Shown one piece after another: positions 1-7,504 of a stretch of 48,586 nt of DNA. Numbering within the stretch: the first letter of the stretch is position 1; every line of letters starts with the position of its first letter. A program made the position numbers and the translations under genes. Source of the DNA: Salinicola sp. (GTDB lineage: Bacteria > Pseudomonadota > Gammaproteobacteria > Pseudomonadales > Halomonadaceae); assembly GCA_002695065.1 (NCBI GenBank), contig NZNW01000027.1:1-48586 (forward strand), written 5' to 3'. The notes under the pieces were generated by a model that was given only the letters and a program-made list of their open reading frames with translations, was not told where the DNA came from and searched no databases.

Positions 1-34
1 CCGCGAGCCGCGAGCCGCGAGCCGCGAGCCGCGA
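1..34. repeat. Heptanucleotide tandem repeat, CCGCGAG type
   Basis: Four full copies of CCGCGAG plus six bases of a fifth run from the window edge, so the array may extend to the left. Read in another phase the unit is GAGCCGC. It lies about 75 bp beyond the 3' end of chaB and has the same 7-bp period as the arrays at 89-109, 11957-12019, 12074-12108, 21632-21666 and 21757-21784. Confidence 0.85.
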
Positions 35-62
35 AAATCAGCATGCGGTTTGTCATGCAGAA

Positions 63-92
63 CTAAGCCAGCGACGTTTGTCGCTGGCTTAG
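63..92 (-). terminator. Perfect 13-bp hairpin downstream of chaB
   Basis: The arms CTAAGCCAGCGAC (63-75) and GTCGCTGGCTTAG (80-92) pair perfectly around the loop GTTT. The hairpin starts about 16 bases past the chaB stop on the minus strand. The tract after it is only weakly T-rich, so termination is likely but may not be efficient. Its promoter-proximal arm shares bases with the heptad repeats at 89-109. Confidence 0.6.
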
Positions 93-109
93 CTCTTAGC
101 TCTTAGCTC
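89..109 (-). repeat. Heptanucleotide tandem repeat, GAGCTAA type, starting at the chaB stop codon
   Basis: Three perfect minus-strand copies of GAGCTAA. The first begins inside the chaB stop codon (TGA at 110-108), and the last merges into the arm of the hairpin at 63-92. The stop-codon-adjacent position matches the arrays after glcB and fpr. Confidence 0.8.
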
Positions 110-338
110 AAGCCTTCGGATGCCAGTTGCCGTCGTCGCCCTTCGCGTACTTCGCTTCGACGGCCTTCCAGGCCACGGCGTGGGCGACCTCTTCGCGCGA
201 ACTGTCGCCGCGTCGATCCTCGGGGTTCTTGTACTCTTCCCAGGCGTCGTTGAACGCCTCCTTGTAGATCGTGCGGGCGTGTGGCGGCAGCACCTTGCGC
301 GCGCTGTCGGGGATATCGTCACGGGAATCGTAAGGCAT
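108..338 (-). CDS. chaB: ChaB family protein
   Basis: A 76-residue protein matching the small ChaB family, once described as a cation-transport (ChaA) regulator but of uncertain function. It opens with MPYDSRDDIPDSARKVLPPHA and carries the family's AFNDAWEEY and AWKAVEAKY segments, which form a compact helical domain. Length is normal. The start has a good ribosome site, AAGGAGAG, about 7 bases upstream. On the minus strand TTGACG (397-392) and TACACT (376-371) form a possible promoter with a short 15-bp spacer. No chaA gene is seen nearby. Identity is confident; the cellular role is not. Confidence 0.9.
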   Translation of the reverse strand: MPYDSRDDIPDSARKVLPPHARTIYKEAFNDAWEEYKNPEDRRGDSSREEVAHAVAWKAVEAKYAKGDDGNWHPKA

Positions 339-404
339 GGACTCTCTCCTTGAGTACGACGTTCCGTCTCAGTGTAGACGCTCGGGAGAGGCGTCAAGAC
401 CGGC

Positions 405-2333
405 TCAGGACTCCGCCTGCATCAGCTCCGCCTCCAGCGCTTCCAGCGCCTCTTCCGCCGCCATCCACTCGCTCTCGAGTTGTTCCACTTCGGCCTGACG
501 CTCGCCCTGTTCCCGCACCAGCCGTGTCAGTTCGTCCTTGCGCCCGGCGTCATAGATGTCCGGATCCGCCAGTTGAGCCTCGATCGCGGAAAGCGCACCC
601 TGGGCCCTGTCGAGCTTCTTTTCCGCCGCATCGCGCTGCCTGCGCAGCGGTTTCATCTGCTCGCGGCGTTCGGCGGCCGCCCGTCGCACCGCCTTGCGAT
701 CACCGCCGTCCGCCGCGCCTTTCTCCTGGCGCGCCTCCTGCTTCAGGTCGCGCCGGCGCTCCGTCTCGCGGGACTTCAGCCACTGATGATAGTCGTCGAG
801 ATCGCCGTCGAAGGGCTCGACCCGCCCGTCGTCCACACGCCAGAAGGTGTCGACGCTGGCCCGCAGCAGATGGCGATCGTGGGAGACGATGATCACCGCG
901 CCCTCGTACTCCGCCAGCGCCTCGGCCAACGCCTCGCGCATGTCCAGGTCGAGATGGTTGGTGGGCTCGTCCAGCAGCAGCAGGTTGGGCTTTTCCCACG
1001 CCACCAGCGCCAGTGCCAGCCGCGCCTTCTCGCCACCGGAGAAGCGCGAGACGTCACCAAAGACGTCGTCGCCGCGGAAGCCGAAACCGCCCAGGAAGTT
1101 GCGGATCGAGAGATCGCCGGCCGTCGGCGAGAGTCGCTGCACGTGCATGAACGGCGTGGCGGTCACATCCAGATGCTCGAGCTGATGCTGGGCGTAATAG
1201 CCGACCACCAGGTTGTCCCCTGGAACGCGCGTGCCAGCGAGCGGCGGCAGGTCGCCGATCAGGGTCTTGATCAGCGTCGACTTGCCCGCGCCATTGGGCC
1301 CCAGCAAGCCGATGCGCTCGCCGGGCAGGATCGACACTTTCACTTCCTCGAGAATCGTACGGTCGGCATAGCCCAGCGCGGCCCGATCCAACGACAGCAG
1401 CGGCGTGGAGGTCTTGTCCGCGCAGGGCAGCCGAAAGCGAAACGGGGAGTCGGCGCGGGCGGCGGCGATGTTTTCCATCCGCTCGAGCATTTTCAGGCGG
1501 CTCTGGGCCTGGCGCGCCTTGGTCGCCTTGGCCCGGAAGCGCTCGACGAAGCTCTCGATCTCGGCGCGTCGGGCCTGCTGCTTCTCGAACGCCGCCTGCT
1601 GCTGCGCCAGCCGCTCGGCACGGGCGCGCTCGAAGGCGCTGTAATGGCCGCGATAGAGCATCAGTTGCGCCTGGTCGATATGCAGGATGTGGTCGCAGAC
1701 CGCGTCGAGGAAATCGCGGTCGTGGGAGATCAGCATCAGCGTGCCGGGGTAACGCGTCAGCCACTGCTCGAGCCATAGCAGCGCATCCAGGTCCAGGTGG
1801 TTGGTCGGCTCGTCCAGCAGCAGGATCTCGGAGGGGGTGAACAGCGTCCGGGCCAGGCCGACGCGCATCCGCCAGCCACCGGAGAACGCCGCCAGCGGGC
1901 GATAGAGATCCTCCTGCGCGAATCCCAGGCCGGCCAGCAGCTGCTCGGCCCGGGACCGGGCGGTATAGCCGTCGAGGGCCTCGATCTGACCATGCAGCGA
2001 CGCCTCGCGCTGCACGTCGCCACTGGCCTGGGCCTCGGCCAGCGCCGCTTCCGTCTCGCGCAGGGTCACGTCGCCGTCGAGCACGAACTCCACCAGCGGC
2101 CGCTCGATGGCCGAGACCTCCTGAGCCATGTGGGCGATGCGTTTGCCACCGGCAATCTCGACGCTGCCGGCATCCGCGCCCAGCTCCCCCCGGATCAGCG
2201 CGAACAGGCTCGATTTGCCGGCACCGTTGGCACCGACGACGCCGACCTTCTGGCCTTCGTGCAGCACCAGGTCGGCGCCCTCGAACAGCCGTCGGGTGCC
2301 GCGTTGCAGGGCGAGTTGGCGGAATGCGATCAT
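405..2333 (-). CDS. yheS: ABC-F family ATPase, YheS type
   Basis: A 642-residue soluble protein with two ABC ATPase domains and no membrane segments, the hallmark of ABC-F translation factors that act at the ribosomal E site. Domain 1 has Walker A GANGAGKS (34-41), signature SGGWRMR (151-157) and Walker B LLLDEPTNHLD (171-181). A charged inter-domain linker spans about 235-290. Domain 2 has GPNGAGKST (345-353), SGGEKAR (432-438) and LLLLDEPTNHLD (451-462). The C-terminal ~110 residues are a charged coiled coil. Length and sequence fit E. coli YheS (637 residues) better than EttA or Uup. The start abuts the divergent TIGR02444 gene. Confidence 0.93.
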   Translation of the reverse strand: MIAFRQLALQRGTRRLFEGADLVLHEGQKVGVVGANGAGKSSLFALIRGELGADAGSVEIAGGKRIAHMAQEVSAIERPLVEFVLDGDVTLRETEAALAEAQASGDVQREASLHGQIEALDGYTARSRAEQLLAGLGFAQEDLYRPLAAFSGGWRMRVGLARTLFTPSEILLLDEPTNHLDLDALLWLEQWLTRYPGTLMLISHDRDFLDAVCDHILHIDQAQLMLYRGHYSAFERARAERLAQQQAAFEKQQARRAEIESFVERFRAKATKARQAQSRLKMLERMENIAAARADSPFRFRLPCADKTSTPLLSLDRAALGYADRTILEEVKVSILPGERIGLLGPNGAGKSTLIKTLIGDLPPLAGTRVPGDNLVVGYYAQHQLEHLDVTATPFMHVQRLSPTAGDLSIRNFLGGFGFRGDDVFGDVSRFSGGEKARLALALVAWEKPNLLLLDEPTNHLDLDMREALAEALAEYEGAVIIVSHDRHLLRASVDTFWRVDDGRVEPFDGDLDDYHQWLKSRETERRRDLKQEARQEKGAADGGDRKAVRRAAAERREQMKPLRRQRDAAEKKLDRAQGALSAIEAQLADPDIYDAGRKDELTRLVREQGERQAEVEQLESEWMAAEEALEALEAELMQAES

Positions 2334-2400
2334 GCCGGGCTCCAGGGCGCATCGAATGGGCGCTCATTCTACCAGCCATCCGCCATCGGTATGGAGTGCC

Positions 2401-2913
2401 ATGCCCGCCGACGATCTATCCGGTTCGCTCTGGACCTACGCCCTGGACCGCTACGCCCGCCCCGGCGTCGAAGCCGAATGCCTGAGGCTCCAGGATGATC
2501 ATGGCTGGGATATCTGCGAACTGCTGTGGGTCGCCTGGCTGAGCGAACGCCATCTGCGCCCCGATCCCGAGGCCGGCCAGGCCCTGGCCGCGGCGAGGCG
2601 CTGGCAACAGGAAATGACCGTGCCGCTGCGCAGTCGCCGCCGGGCGCTGAAAGCCGAGGTGTCGCGCCACCCCCGACTGGAGCCGCTGCGCCAGACCCTC
2701 AAGCAGGCGGAACTGCAGGCCGAGCGTGAAATGCTGGCGCGGCTGGCCGCCTTGCCCGCCCTCGAGGCCATGACGGCTGCGGCCCTCGAACAGGCGCTGG
2801 ACAGTTGTCGGATGCTGCGCGAGGTGCCCTCCGAGGATTACCCGCCGTTACGTCGTCTGCTGGCGCGCTGGATAATCGATGCCCCGGATGCGGAACCAAA
2901 ATCCACCTGTTAG
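2401..2913 (+). CDS. TIGR02444 family protein
   Basis: A 170-residue protein that I recognise as the TIGR02444 (DUF2390) family of gammaproteobacteria, which has no known function. It is Leu/Ala/Arg-rich, mostly helical and soluble. The N-terminal block reads SLWTYALDRYARPGVEAECL and is followed by QDDHGWDICELLWVAWL, both typical of the family. The start is set by GGAG about 6 bases before ATG. It diverges from yheS, a pairing I believe is common in Pseudomonas and relatives. No catalytic motif is visible. Confidence 0.85.
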   Translation: MPADDLSGSLWTYALDRYARPGVEAECLRLQDDHGWDICELLWVAWLSERHLRPDPEAGQALAAARRWQQEMTVPLRSRRRALKAEVSRHPRLEPLRQTLKQAELQAEREMLARLAALPALEAMTAAALEQALDSCRMLREVPSEDYPPLRRLLARWIIDAPDAEPKSTC

Positions 2914-2999
2914 AGTCACATCACGACCACCCACCGGTGTTTGAGGCTTCTTTCGCACACTGGCCAGCATCGGTTTCAATCCTGACCCAAGGAGTTTGC

Positions 3000-3749
3000 A
3001 TGAAACGTTTGGTAACCGCCGTCGCCCTCGGCAGCATCATGACGCTGCCGCTAACGGCTCTCGCCCAGGACAAGGTCGATCTCGACAGCGATCAGGCGAA
3101 ACTCAGCTACAGCATCGGCGCCACACTCGGTCAGGGCCTGTCCAAGGACATCAAGGATCTCGACGTCGACGCGTTCGCGGCGGCGATCAAGGATGTCTAT
3201 GGCGACGACGATCTGCAGATGAGCCAGGACGAGATCAGCACCACGCTGACCCAGTATCAGCAGAAGAAAGTGGCCGAACAGAAGGCCGAGCAGAAGAAAG
3301 TCGCCGACGAGAACCGCAAGAAGAGCGAAGCCTTCCTCGCGGAAAACGCCAAGAAGGATGGCGTCAAGACCACCGATTCCGGCCTGCAGTACAAGGTTCT
3401 CGAGTCCGGTGACGGCGAATCCCCGAGCGCCGACGATACCGTCCGCGTCAACTACGAGGGCACCCTGCCGGACGGTACCGTCTTCGACAGCTCCTACAAG
3501 CGCGGTGAGCCGATCTCGTTCAAGGTCGACCAGGTCATTCCGGGCTGGCAGGAAGCGCTGACGATGATGCACGTCGGCGATACCTGGGAAATCACCGTTC
3601 CCTCCGACCTGGCGTACGGCCCGGCCGGCACCGGCGGCCCCATCGGCCCCAACCAGGCCCTGCAGTTCAAGGTGGAACTGCTCGCGATCAATCCTGACGA
3701 TGCCGCCGACGACGGCAGCAGCGACGACGGTGACAACGACGACAGCTAG
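3000..3749 (+). CDS. Periplasmic FKBP-type peptidyl-prolyl isomerase (FkpA/Mip-like)
   Basis: A 249-residue precursor that catalyses cis-trans isomerisation of prolyl bonds in periplasmic proteins. Residues 1-22 are a signal peptide ending ALA. Residues ~30-130 form the FKBP_N helical dimerisation domain, rich in Lys and Gln. The FKBP domain follows (VRVNYEGTLPDGTVFDSS, VIPGWQEAL, then LAYGPAG in place of the usual AYG...I). The last ~15 residues are almost all Asp and Ser, an acidic tail common in halophile periplasmic proteins. AAGGAG lies 5 bases before this ATG, ruling out the longer in-frame opening. FkpA and Mip-type FklB are both possible names. Confidence 0.92.
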   Translation: MKRLVTAVALGSIMTLPLTALAQDKVDLDSDQAKLSYSIGATLGQGLSKDIKDLDVDAFAAAIKDVYGDDDLQMSQDEISTTLTQYQQKKVAEQKAEQKKVADENRKKSEAFLAENAKKDGVKTTDSGLQYKVLESGDGESPSADDTVRVNYEGTLPDGTVFDSSYKRGEPISFKVDQVIPGWQEALTMMHVGDTWEITVPSDLAYGPAGTGGPIGPNQALQFKVELLAINPDDAADDGSSDDGDNDDS

Positions 3750-3779
3750 ACGCTGTACCGCGTACCGCACGTCCTCCCC

Positions 3780-3805
3780 GACGCCGGCCCTTCCAGGCCG
3801 GCGTC
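3780..3805. terminator. Hairpin between convergent genes
   Basis: GACGCCGGCC (3780-3789) and GGCCGGCGTC (3796-3805) form a perfect 10-bp stem with a 6-base loop, just downstream of the FKBP gene and of the convergent unknown gene. The T tract on either side is weak. Confidence 0.55.
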
Positions 3806-3810
3806 GATGT

Positions 3811-4347
3811 TTACAGGCAGCGCTTGTCTTTACGCCCCATCGTCCCGCTGCCCAGATCATGGCTGTCGAAATCGAACCAGCTCCCCTTCAGGCCGTGGTC
3901 GCTGAGCACGACCACCTGGGCCCGCCAGGCGTCCACATGCGCGCTGCACAGCCCCAGGTTCCCCTCTCCGACGAACAGCCCATCCCCCTGCGACTGCAGC
4001 GCGAGACGACGTGAATGCACGTTCATGTCGCGACCAATGAACTGGACCGTCACCGACTGCGGCGAGCGGCCCTGGACACGGGCCTCGAACGTCAGCGTGC
4101 CGGCCTCGTCATGCGTCTCCTGCAGCGCGAACGCCACCGACGAGTCGATCCCCAGGTTGGCGTGGCACCCGCCCTCCAGCAATACGCAGCCCTGCGCCGG
4201 CGGATACCAGGTCACGTCGCGGGTCGACTCCCGCAGATAGTAGTAATCGAGTAGATACCAGAGCGCGATGACGATCGTCATCAGGGTGACCCCGATCAGC
4301 AGATTGAGCATGCGGGGTCGGGTGGTTTCCTCTTCGTAGGCAGCCAT
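3811..4347 (-). CDS. Hypothetical single-pass membrane-anchored protein
   Basis: A 178-residue protein that I do not recognise. A short cytosolic N terminus is followed by one hydrophobic segment at about 14-33 (LNLLIGVTLMTIVIALWYLL). The remaining ~140 residues look extracytoplasmic and beta-rich, with cysteines in the segments GCVLLEGGC and LGLC and one at the C terminus, suggesting disulfides. The ribosome site before this ATG is poor; a start at Met13 is possible but would leave almost no cytosolic leader. It converges on the FKBP gene. The layout fits an inner-membrane-tethered periplasmic domain; no function can be assigned. Confidence 0.65.
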   Translation of the reverse strand: MAAYEEETTRPRMLNLLIGVTLMTIVIALWYLLDYYYLRESTRDVTWYPPAQGCVLLEGGCHANLGIDSSVAFALQETHDEAGTLTFEARVQGRSPQSVTVQFIGRDMNVHSRRLALQSQGDGLFVGEGNLGLCSAHVDAWRAQVVVLSDHGLKGSWFDFDSHDLGSGTMGRKDKRCL

Positions 4348-4437
4348 GGACTTTCAGAGACTCCAAGCGTTGGGCATTAGTCGATAGACTGGCCATCACC
4401 GGCGCTACATCACCGAAGCGCTCGACAAGGATGACAC

Positions 4438-5358
4438 ATGAGCGACATCGCGAACGCCCTGGGCCCGCTATTTCTGTTGATTTTACTCGGTGCGGGGCTG
4501 GGTTGGGCACGTTTTCCGGGCGGCGATTTCTGGCCACGGCTCGAGCGCTTCATCTACTACCTGCTGTTCCCGGCGATGCTGGTGGCGACACTGGCCACCG
4601 CCGACGTCAGCCAGGTCCCGGTCATCCGGCTCGGGGTGACGCTGGTCGGCACCATGACGATGATGGGTCTGGGACTGTGGCTGATGCGGCATCGCCTCCA
4701 GCTGGCGCCGGCCGCCTTCACTTCCGCCTTCCAGGGCGTGGTGCGCTTCAATACCTATGTCGGCGTCGCCGGTGCCACGGCCCTGCACGGTGCGGCCGGC
4801 ACCACGGTAGCGGCCGTCGCCGTCGCGCTGATGGTCCCCACGGCCAACATCCTCTGCGTGCTGGCGTTCATCGCCTCCGGCACGCTGGGTAGCGCCAGTC
4901 TGCGCCAGAGCGCCCTGGCGCTGCTGCGCAATCCGTTGATTCTCGCCTGCCTGCTGGGCGTCGCCTTGAATCTTGGCGACGTCGGCCTGCCCGGCTGGAG
5001 CTTCGAGGCCATCGGCCTGCTCGGCAACGCCGCGCTGCCGCTGGGGCTGGTGGCAGTGGGGGTTGCCCTGCGGCCTCAGGCGCTCTGGCACAGCGGCAAG
5101 GCATTCTGGCTATCGAGTGGACTCAAGCTGATCGTGACGCCATTGATCGTGGTGGCGTTGGCCTGGGCCGTCGGTCTGCATGGCGCGGATCGCGACGTGG
5201 CACTGCTGTTCGCCGCGCTGCCGACCGCCACCTCCGCCTACATTCTGGCCCGTCAGCTGGGCGGCGACGCCGAGCTGATGGCCGCCGTGATCACCGGTCA
5301 GACGCTACTGGCGATGGCGACCCTGCCGTTGCTGCTGCACGCCTTCGGTGTGAGTTGA
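4438..5358 (+). CDS. AEC family transporter (auxin efflux carrier superfamily)
   Basis: A 306-residue, very hydrophobic protein with about ten predicted membrane helices in two five-helix halves, as in the AEC/MleP family of organic-acid and auxin-like permeases. The family segments VRFNTYVGVAGATAL and the C-terminal LPTATSAYILARQLGGD are visible; the latter is a strong AEC signature. AAGGATG lies 5 bases before the ATG. Substrate is unknown. It stands alone, transcribed away from the unknown membrane protein, and is followed by the Fur-box/sRNA region. Confidence 0.88.
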   Translation: MSDIANALGPLFLLILLGAGLGWARFPGGDFWPRLERFIYYLLFPAMLVATLATADVSQVPVIRLGVTLVGTMTMMGLGLWLMRHRLQLAPAAFTSAFQGVVRFNTYVGVAGATALHGAAGTTVAAVAVALMVPTANILCVLAFIASGTLGSASLRQSALALLRNPLILACLLGVALNLGDVGLPGWSFEAIGLLGNAALPLGLVAVGVALRPQALWHSGKAFWLSSGLKLIVTPLIVVALAWAVGLHGADRDVALLFAALPTATSAYILARQLGGDAELMAAVITGQTLLAMATLPLLLHAFGVS

Positions 5359-5372
5359 CGAGTGCAAATAAA

Positions 5373-5386
5373 AAAGATTCTCGTTA
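5373..5386. promoter_or_regulatory. Fur-box-like site 1
   Basis: AAAGATTCTCGTTA matches 12 of 14 positions of the palindromic Fur pattern AATGATTCTCATTA. It lies just upstream of a TTGCAA -35-like hexamer (5390-5395) in a non-coding stretch. Matched by eye, not scored with a matrix. Confidence 0.6.
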
Positions 5387-5389
5387 CGC

Positions 5390-5418
5390 TTGCAATCACA
5401 AATGAGAATGATTAACCT
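5390..5418 (+). promoter_or_regulatory. Candidate sRNA promoter between the Fur boxes
   Basis: TTGCAA (5390-5395) resembles a -35. At 17-bp spacing the -10 position reads TAACCT (5413-5418), a weak match. The second Fur box covers the spacer, so Fur-Fe(II) binding would block polymerase. The predicted transcript start is near 5424-5426. Confidence 0.5.
5401..5414. promoter_or_regulatory. Fur-box-like site 2
   Basis: AATGAGAATGATTA matches 13 of 14 positions of the Fur half-palindrome pattern AATGAGAATCATTA. Its centre is 28 bp from that of site 1, and it overlaps the spacer and -10 of the candidate promoter at 5390-5418. Confidence 0.68.
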
Positions 5419-5423
5419 TTCTC

Positions 5424-5540
5424 TCGTGGCGTCGCCAAACGCCACTGACCACAGCAGCGAATGTCAGGTTCCTGCCATGGTTATCTCCTCATCAAGCTAG
5501 TCACGGTCCTTAGTGCCGCCCCGCCAGGGGCGGCTTTTTT
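5424..5540 (+). ncRNA. Candidate Fur-regulated small RNA (RyhB/PrrF-like architecture)
   Basis: About 117 nt with no plausible ORF. It has a 5' stem-loop, with GTGGCGT (5426-5432) pairing perfectly to ACGCCAC (5439-5445) around CGCCAA. A long unstructured middle of about 70 nt follows. A strong terminator closes it (GCCGCCCC/GGGGCGGC, then six T). The middle holds CCATGGTTATCTCCTCATC (5475-5493), the exact complement of GAGGAG, a 6-base spacer and ATG. Two Fur-box-like sites flank its promoter. I see no primary-sequence match to RyhB or PrrF from memory. Alternatively, this is the long 3' UTR of the AEC gene, though that would not explain the Fur sites or the 5' stem-loop. Confidence 0.6.
5515..5540 (+). 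terminator. Intrinsic terminator of the candidate sRNA
   Basis: GCCGCCCC (5515-5522) and GGGGCGGC (5527-5534) form a perfect 8-bp GC stem with loop GCCA, followed by TTTTTT. The T tract is only on the plus-strand side, so it serves a rightward transcript and not the convergent LysR gene, whose stop codon touches it. Confidence 0.9.
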
Positions 5541-6475
5541 CATGCCCGCGGCCGCTGTCCGGTATCGCGTCCACTCAAGGCGTCCCGCTGCCAGGGCCCG
5601 CGACCGTGCAATCGCTCCCGGAGCAACTGGGCCAGAGCCTCGACGGCGGGTTGCGACGCGGCATCGATCGCCTGGGCGAAGTGCAGTCGGGCGACACATC
5701 GCCGGATCGGCGGCAGACCGTCGCTCTCGTCCAGCGCCCGCATCGCCGTGGTGACCCGTTCGCGATCGAGCACACCGATCGCCATTCCGGTCTCGATGGC
5801 CTTCTCCACCGCGTGGATGCTGGTGCTGGTGAAGACGGTTCGCCACGGTCGCTGGATCGAGTCGAGCCCCTCGATCGCCAGATGACGATAGGGACACTGC
5901 TCGGGATGGACCGCCAGCGGTACCACCGCCTCCCGGTGAATGGCGCCCTGAATCGGCGCCGCCCACACCGGCGTGGGGTGCCATAGCGTTTCTCCCCCCT
6001 CCAGCCCCGTGGCATGGTCGAGCACGATGGCCAAGTCGAGCTGACGCTTCCTGAGTGCCCGCGCCAGGCGGCCGCTGGTATCGGTGTTGACGTCCAGCAG
6101 GATGCCCGGATAGCGCGCCATGAACTGGGGCAGGGTGTCGTCGAGCAGCTCGCGGGCATAGTCCTCGGGGATGCCCAGTCGGACGCGGCCACTCAGGCGC
6201 TCGCCGCTGAACCGGCTGATCAGGGTGTCGTGGACGCGCAGCAGCTCGCGGGCTTCGCGCAACAGCACCTCGCCACTCGGGGTCAGCGATACCCCTCTCG
6301 AACCACGCTCGAGCAGCCGCACGTCCAGCTCGGTCTCCAAGCGCTTCATCTGCATGCTGATGGCGCTGAGCGTACGGTGGCGGATCTCCGCCGTGGCCGC
6401 CAGCGACCCCGTCTGGGCAACCACCTGGAATGTGCGCAGCAGTTCGAGATCGAGCGTGGAGCTGACTTCAATCAT
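5540..6475 (-). CDS. LysR family transcriptional regulator
   Basis: A 311-residue LysR-type regulator. The winged helix-turn-helix is at about residues 8-66 (LELLRTFQVVAQTGSLAATAEI, then SAISMQMKRLE), followed by the periplasmic-binding-like effector domain. I place the start at MIEVSSTLDLELL, because the 22 residues available upstream would run into the shared regulatory region and do not look like coding sequence; the ribosome site is weak either way. It diverges from the EamA transporter gene, the usual arrangement when the regulator controls that neighbour. The effector is unknown. Its stop codon overlaps the last base of the sRNA terminator. Confidence 0.88.
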   Translation of the reverse strand: MIEVSSTLDLELLRTFQVVAQTGSLAATAEIRHRTLSAISMQMKRLETELDVRLLERGSRGVSLTPSGEVLLREARELLRVHDTLISRFSGERLSGRVRLGIPEDYARELLDDTLPQFMARYPGILLDVNTDTSGRLARALRKRQLDLAIVLDHATGLEGGETLWHPTPVWAAPIQGAIHREAVVPLAVHPEQCPYRHLAIEGLDSIQRPWRTVFTSTSIHAVEKAIETGMAIGVLDRERVTTAMRALDESDGLPPIRRCVARLHFAQAIDAASQPAVEALAQLLRERLHGRGPWQRDALSGRDTGQRPRA

Positions 6476-6485
6476 ATTGAACACC

Positions 6486-6513
6486 AATCGATTTTTATTC
6501 GATTCATTGAATC
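6486..6513. promoter_or_regulatory. Operator-like inverted repeats between LysR and EamA genes
   Basis: Two adjacent palindromes: AATCGA (6486-6491) with TCGATT (6499-6504), and GATTCA (6501-6506) with TGAATC (6508-6513) around one base. They sit in the 93-bp divergent gap and are good candidates for LysR binding. Autoregulation plus control of the transporter is inferred. Confidence 0.5.
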
Positions 6514-6568
6514 CGCAAGCGCGCGCAGACTCAAGCCGCATCGTCCCGAGACAAGAGGAGGAGTTGGC

Positions 6569-7477
6569 ATGCGCAACGCGACGCTGAACGCAGCCCTGAT
6601 GACCGGCTTCGTGCTCTGCTGGAGCTCCGGCTTCATCGGCAGCCGCCTGGCGGATGAGGCACCGATGTCAGCGATGGACCTGTTTGCCTGGCGCTTCCTG
6701 CTCGCGGCCTCGATCGCCGCGCTATGGTGGTCGCTGAGCCGACGACGCGCGGCGACACTCTCCGGCTGGCTGCGCGAGATGGGGGTCGGCGCGCTCACCA
6801 TGGGTGGCTATCTGCTTGGCGTGATGCTGGCCGTCGGCCTGGGCGTCAGCGCCGGGGCCACCGCCTTGATCACCGCCCAGCAGCCGCTGCTGGCAGCCGC
6901 CATCGCCACCCTCTGGCTGCGCGAGCAGCTTCCGCCGGTGGCCTGGACAGGTCTCGGTGTCGCGGCGACCGGCGTCGCCTTGTGCATCGCAGGAGATTGG
7001 CAGGGTGCCGGCAGCGCGATCGGCTGGGCCTACGTGCTGCCGCTGCTGTCGGTGGTCAGCGTGACCCTCGGCAGCGTACTCGCCTCCCGGCGTCCGTCGG
7101 GCCTCGGCATGCCGGCCACGTTGACGGCGCAGCTCAGCGCGGCGAGCCTGGTCTTTCTGGTCGCGGCGCTGGGCGACGGCCAGCTCGAGCGCCCGGGCAG
7201 TGAGTTGATGACCTGGCAGACACTGGGTTGGCTGATCGCGCTGTCGAGCTTCGGCGGCTACGGCTTCTTTACCGTCTGCCTGCGTCGTGTCGGCGTCAAC
7301 GCGGTCTCCAGCGCCATCTACCTGACGCCGCCGGTCACGCTGTTGTGGAGCGCGTGGATGTTCGGCGAGAGCGTTGACACGCTCCAGCTCGGCGGGATGG
7401 CCCTGGCGCTGCTGGGCGTGGCGATCGCGCTGGTCGCCAACTACCGCTTGCGGCACTTCGATGGCTGTGCGCATTGA
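6569..7477 (+). CDS. EamA/DMT family transporter
   Basis: A 302-residue protein with about ten membrane helices in two EamA (DUF6) repeats, typical of drug/metabolite-superfamily exporters of amino acids or other metabolites. The first repeat begins GFVLCWSSGFIGSRLA. The second has the usual YLTPPVTLLWSAWMFGE segment before its last helices. AGAGGAGGAG lies about 5 bases before the ATG, which fixes the start inside a longer open frame. It diverges from the LysR gene, its likely regulator. Substrate cannot be told from sequence. Confidence 0.88.
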   Translation: MRNATLNAALMTGFVLCWSSGFIGSRLADEAPMSAMDLFAWRFLLAASIAALWWSLSRRRAATLSGWLREMGVGALTMGGYLLGVMLAVGLGVSAGATALITAQQPLLAAAIATLWLREQLPPVAWTGLGVAATGVALCIAGDWQGAGSAIGWAYVLPLLSVVSVTLGSVLASRRPSGLGMPATLTAQLSAASLVFLVAALGDGQLERPGSELMTWQTLGWLIALSSFGGYGFFTVCLRRVGVNAVSSAIYLTPPVTLLWSAWMFGESVDTLQLGGMALALLGVAIALVANYRLRHFDGCAH

Positions 7478-7504
7478 GCGTTGCCGGAGGGACCACCGGC
7501 GCGA

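Noticed and set aside
5402-5500. A 32-codon ORF across the candidate sRNA
   Set aside because: Its start lies inside the second Fur box and before the likely transcript start, and it has no ribosome site. A non-coding RNA fits better.
5461-5754. A 97-codon plus-strand ORF starting in the sRNA region
   Set aside because: It runs through the perfect intrinsic terminator and into the antisense of the LysR gene, so it cannot be a normal gene.
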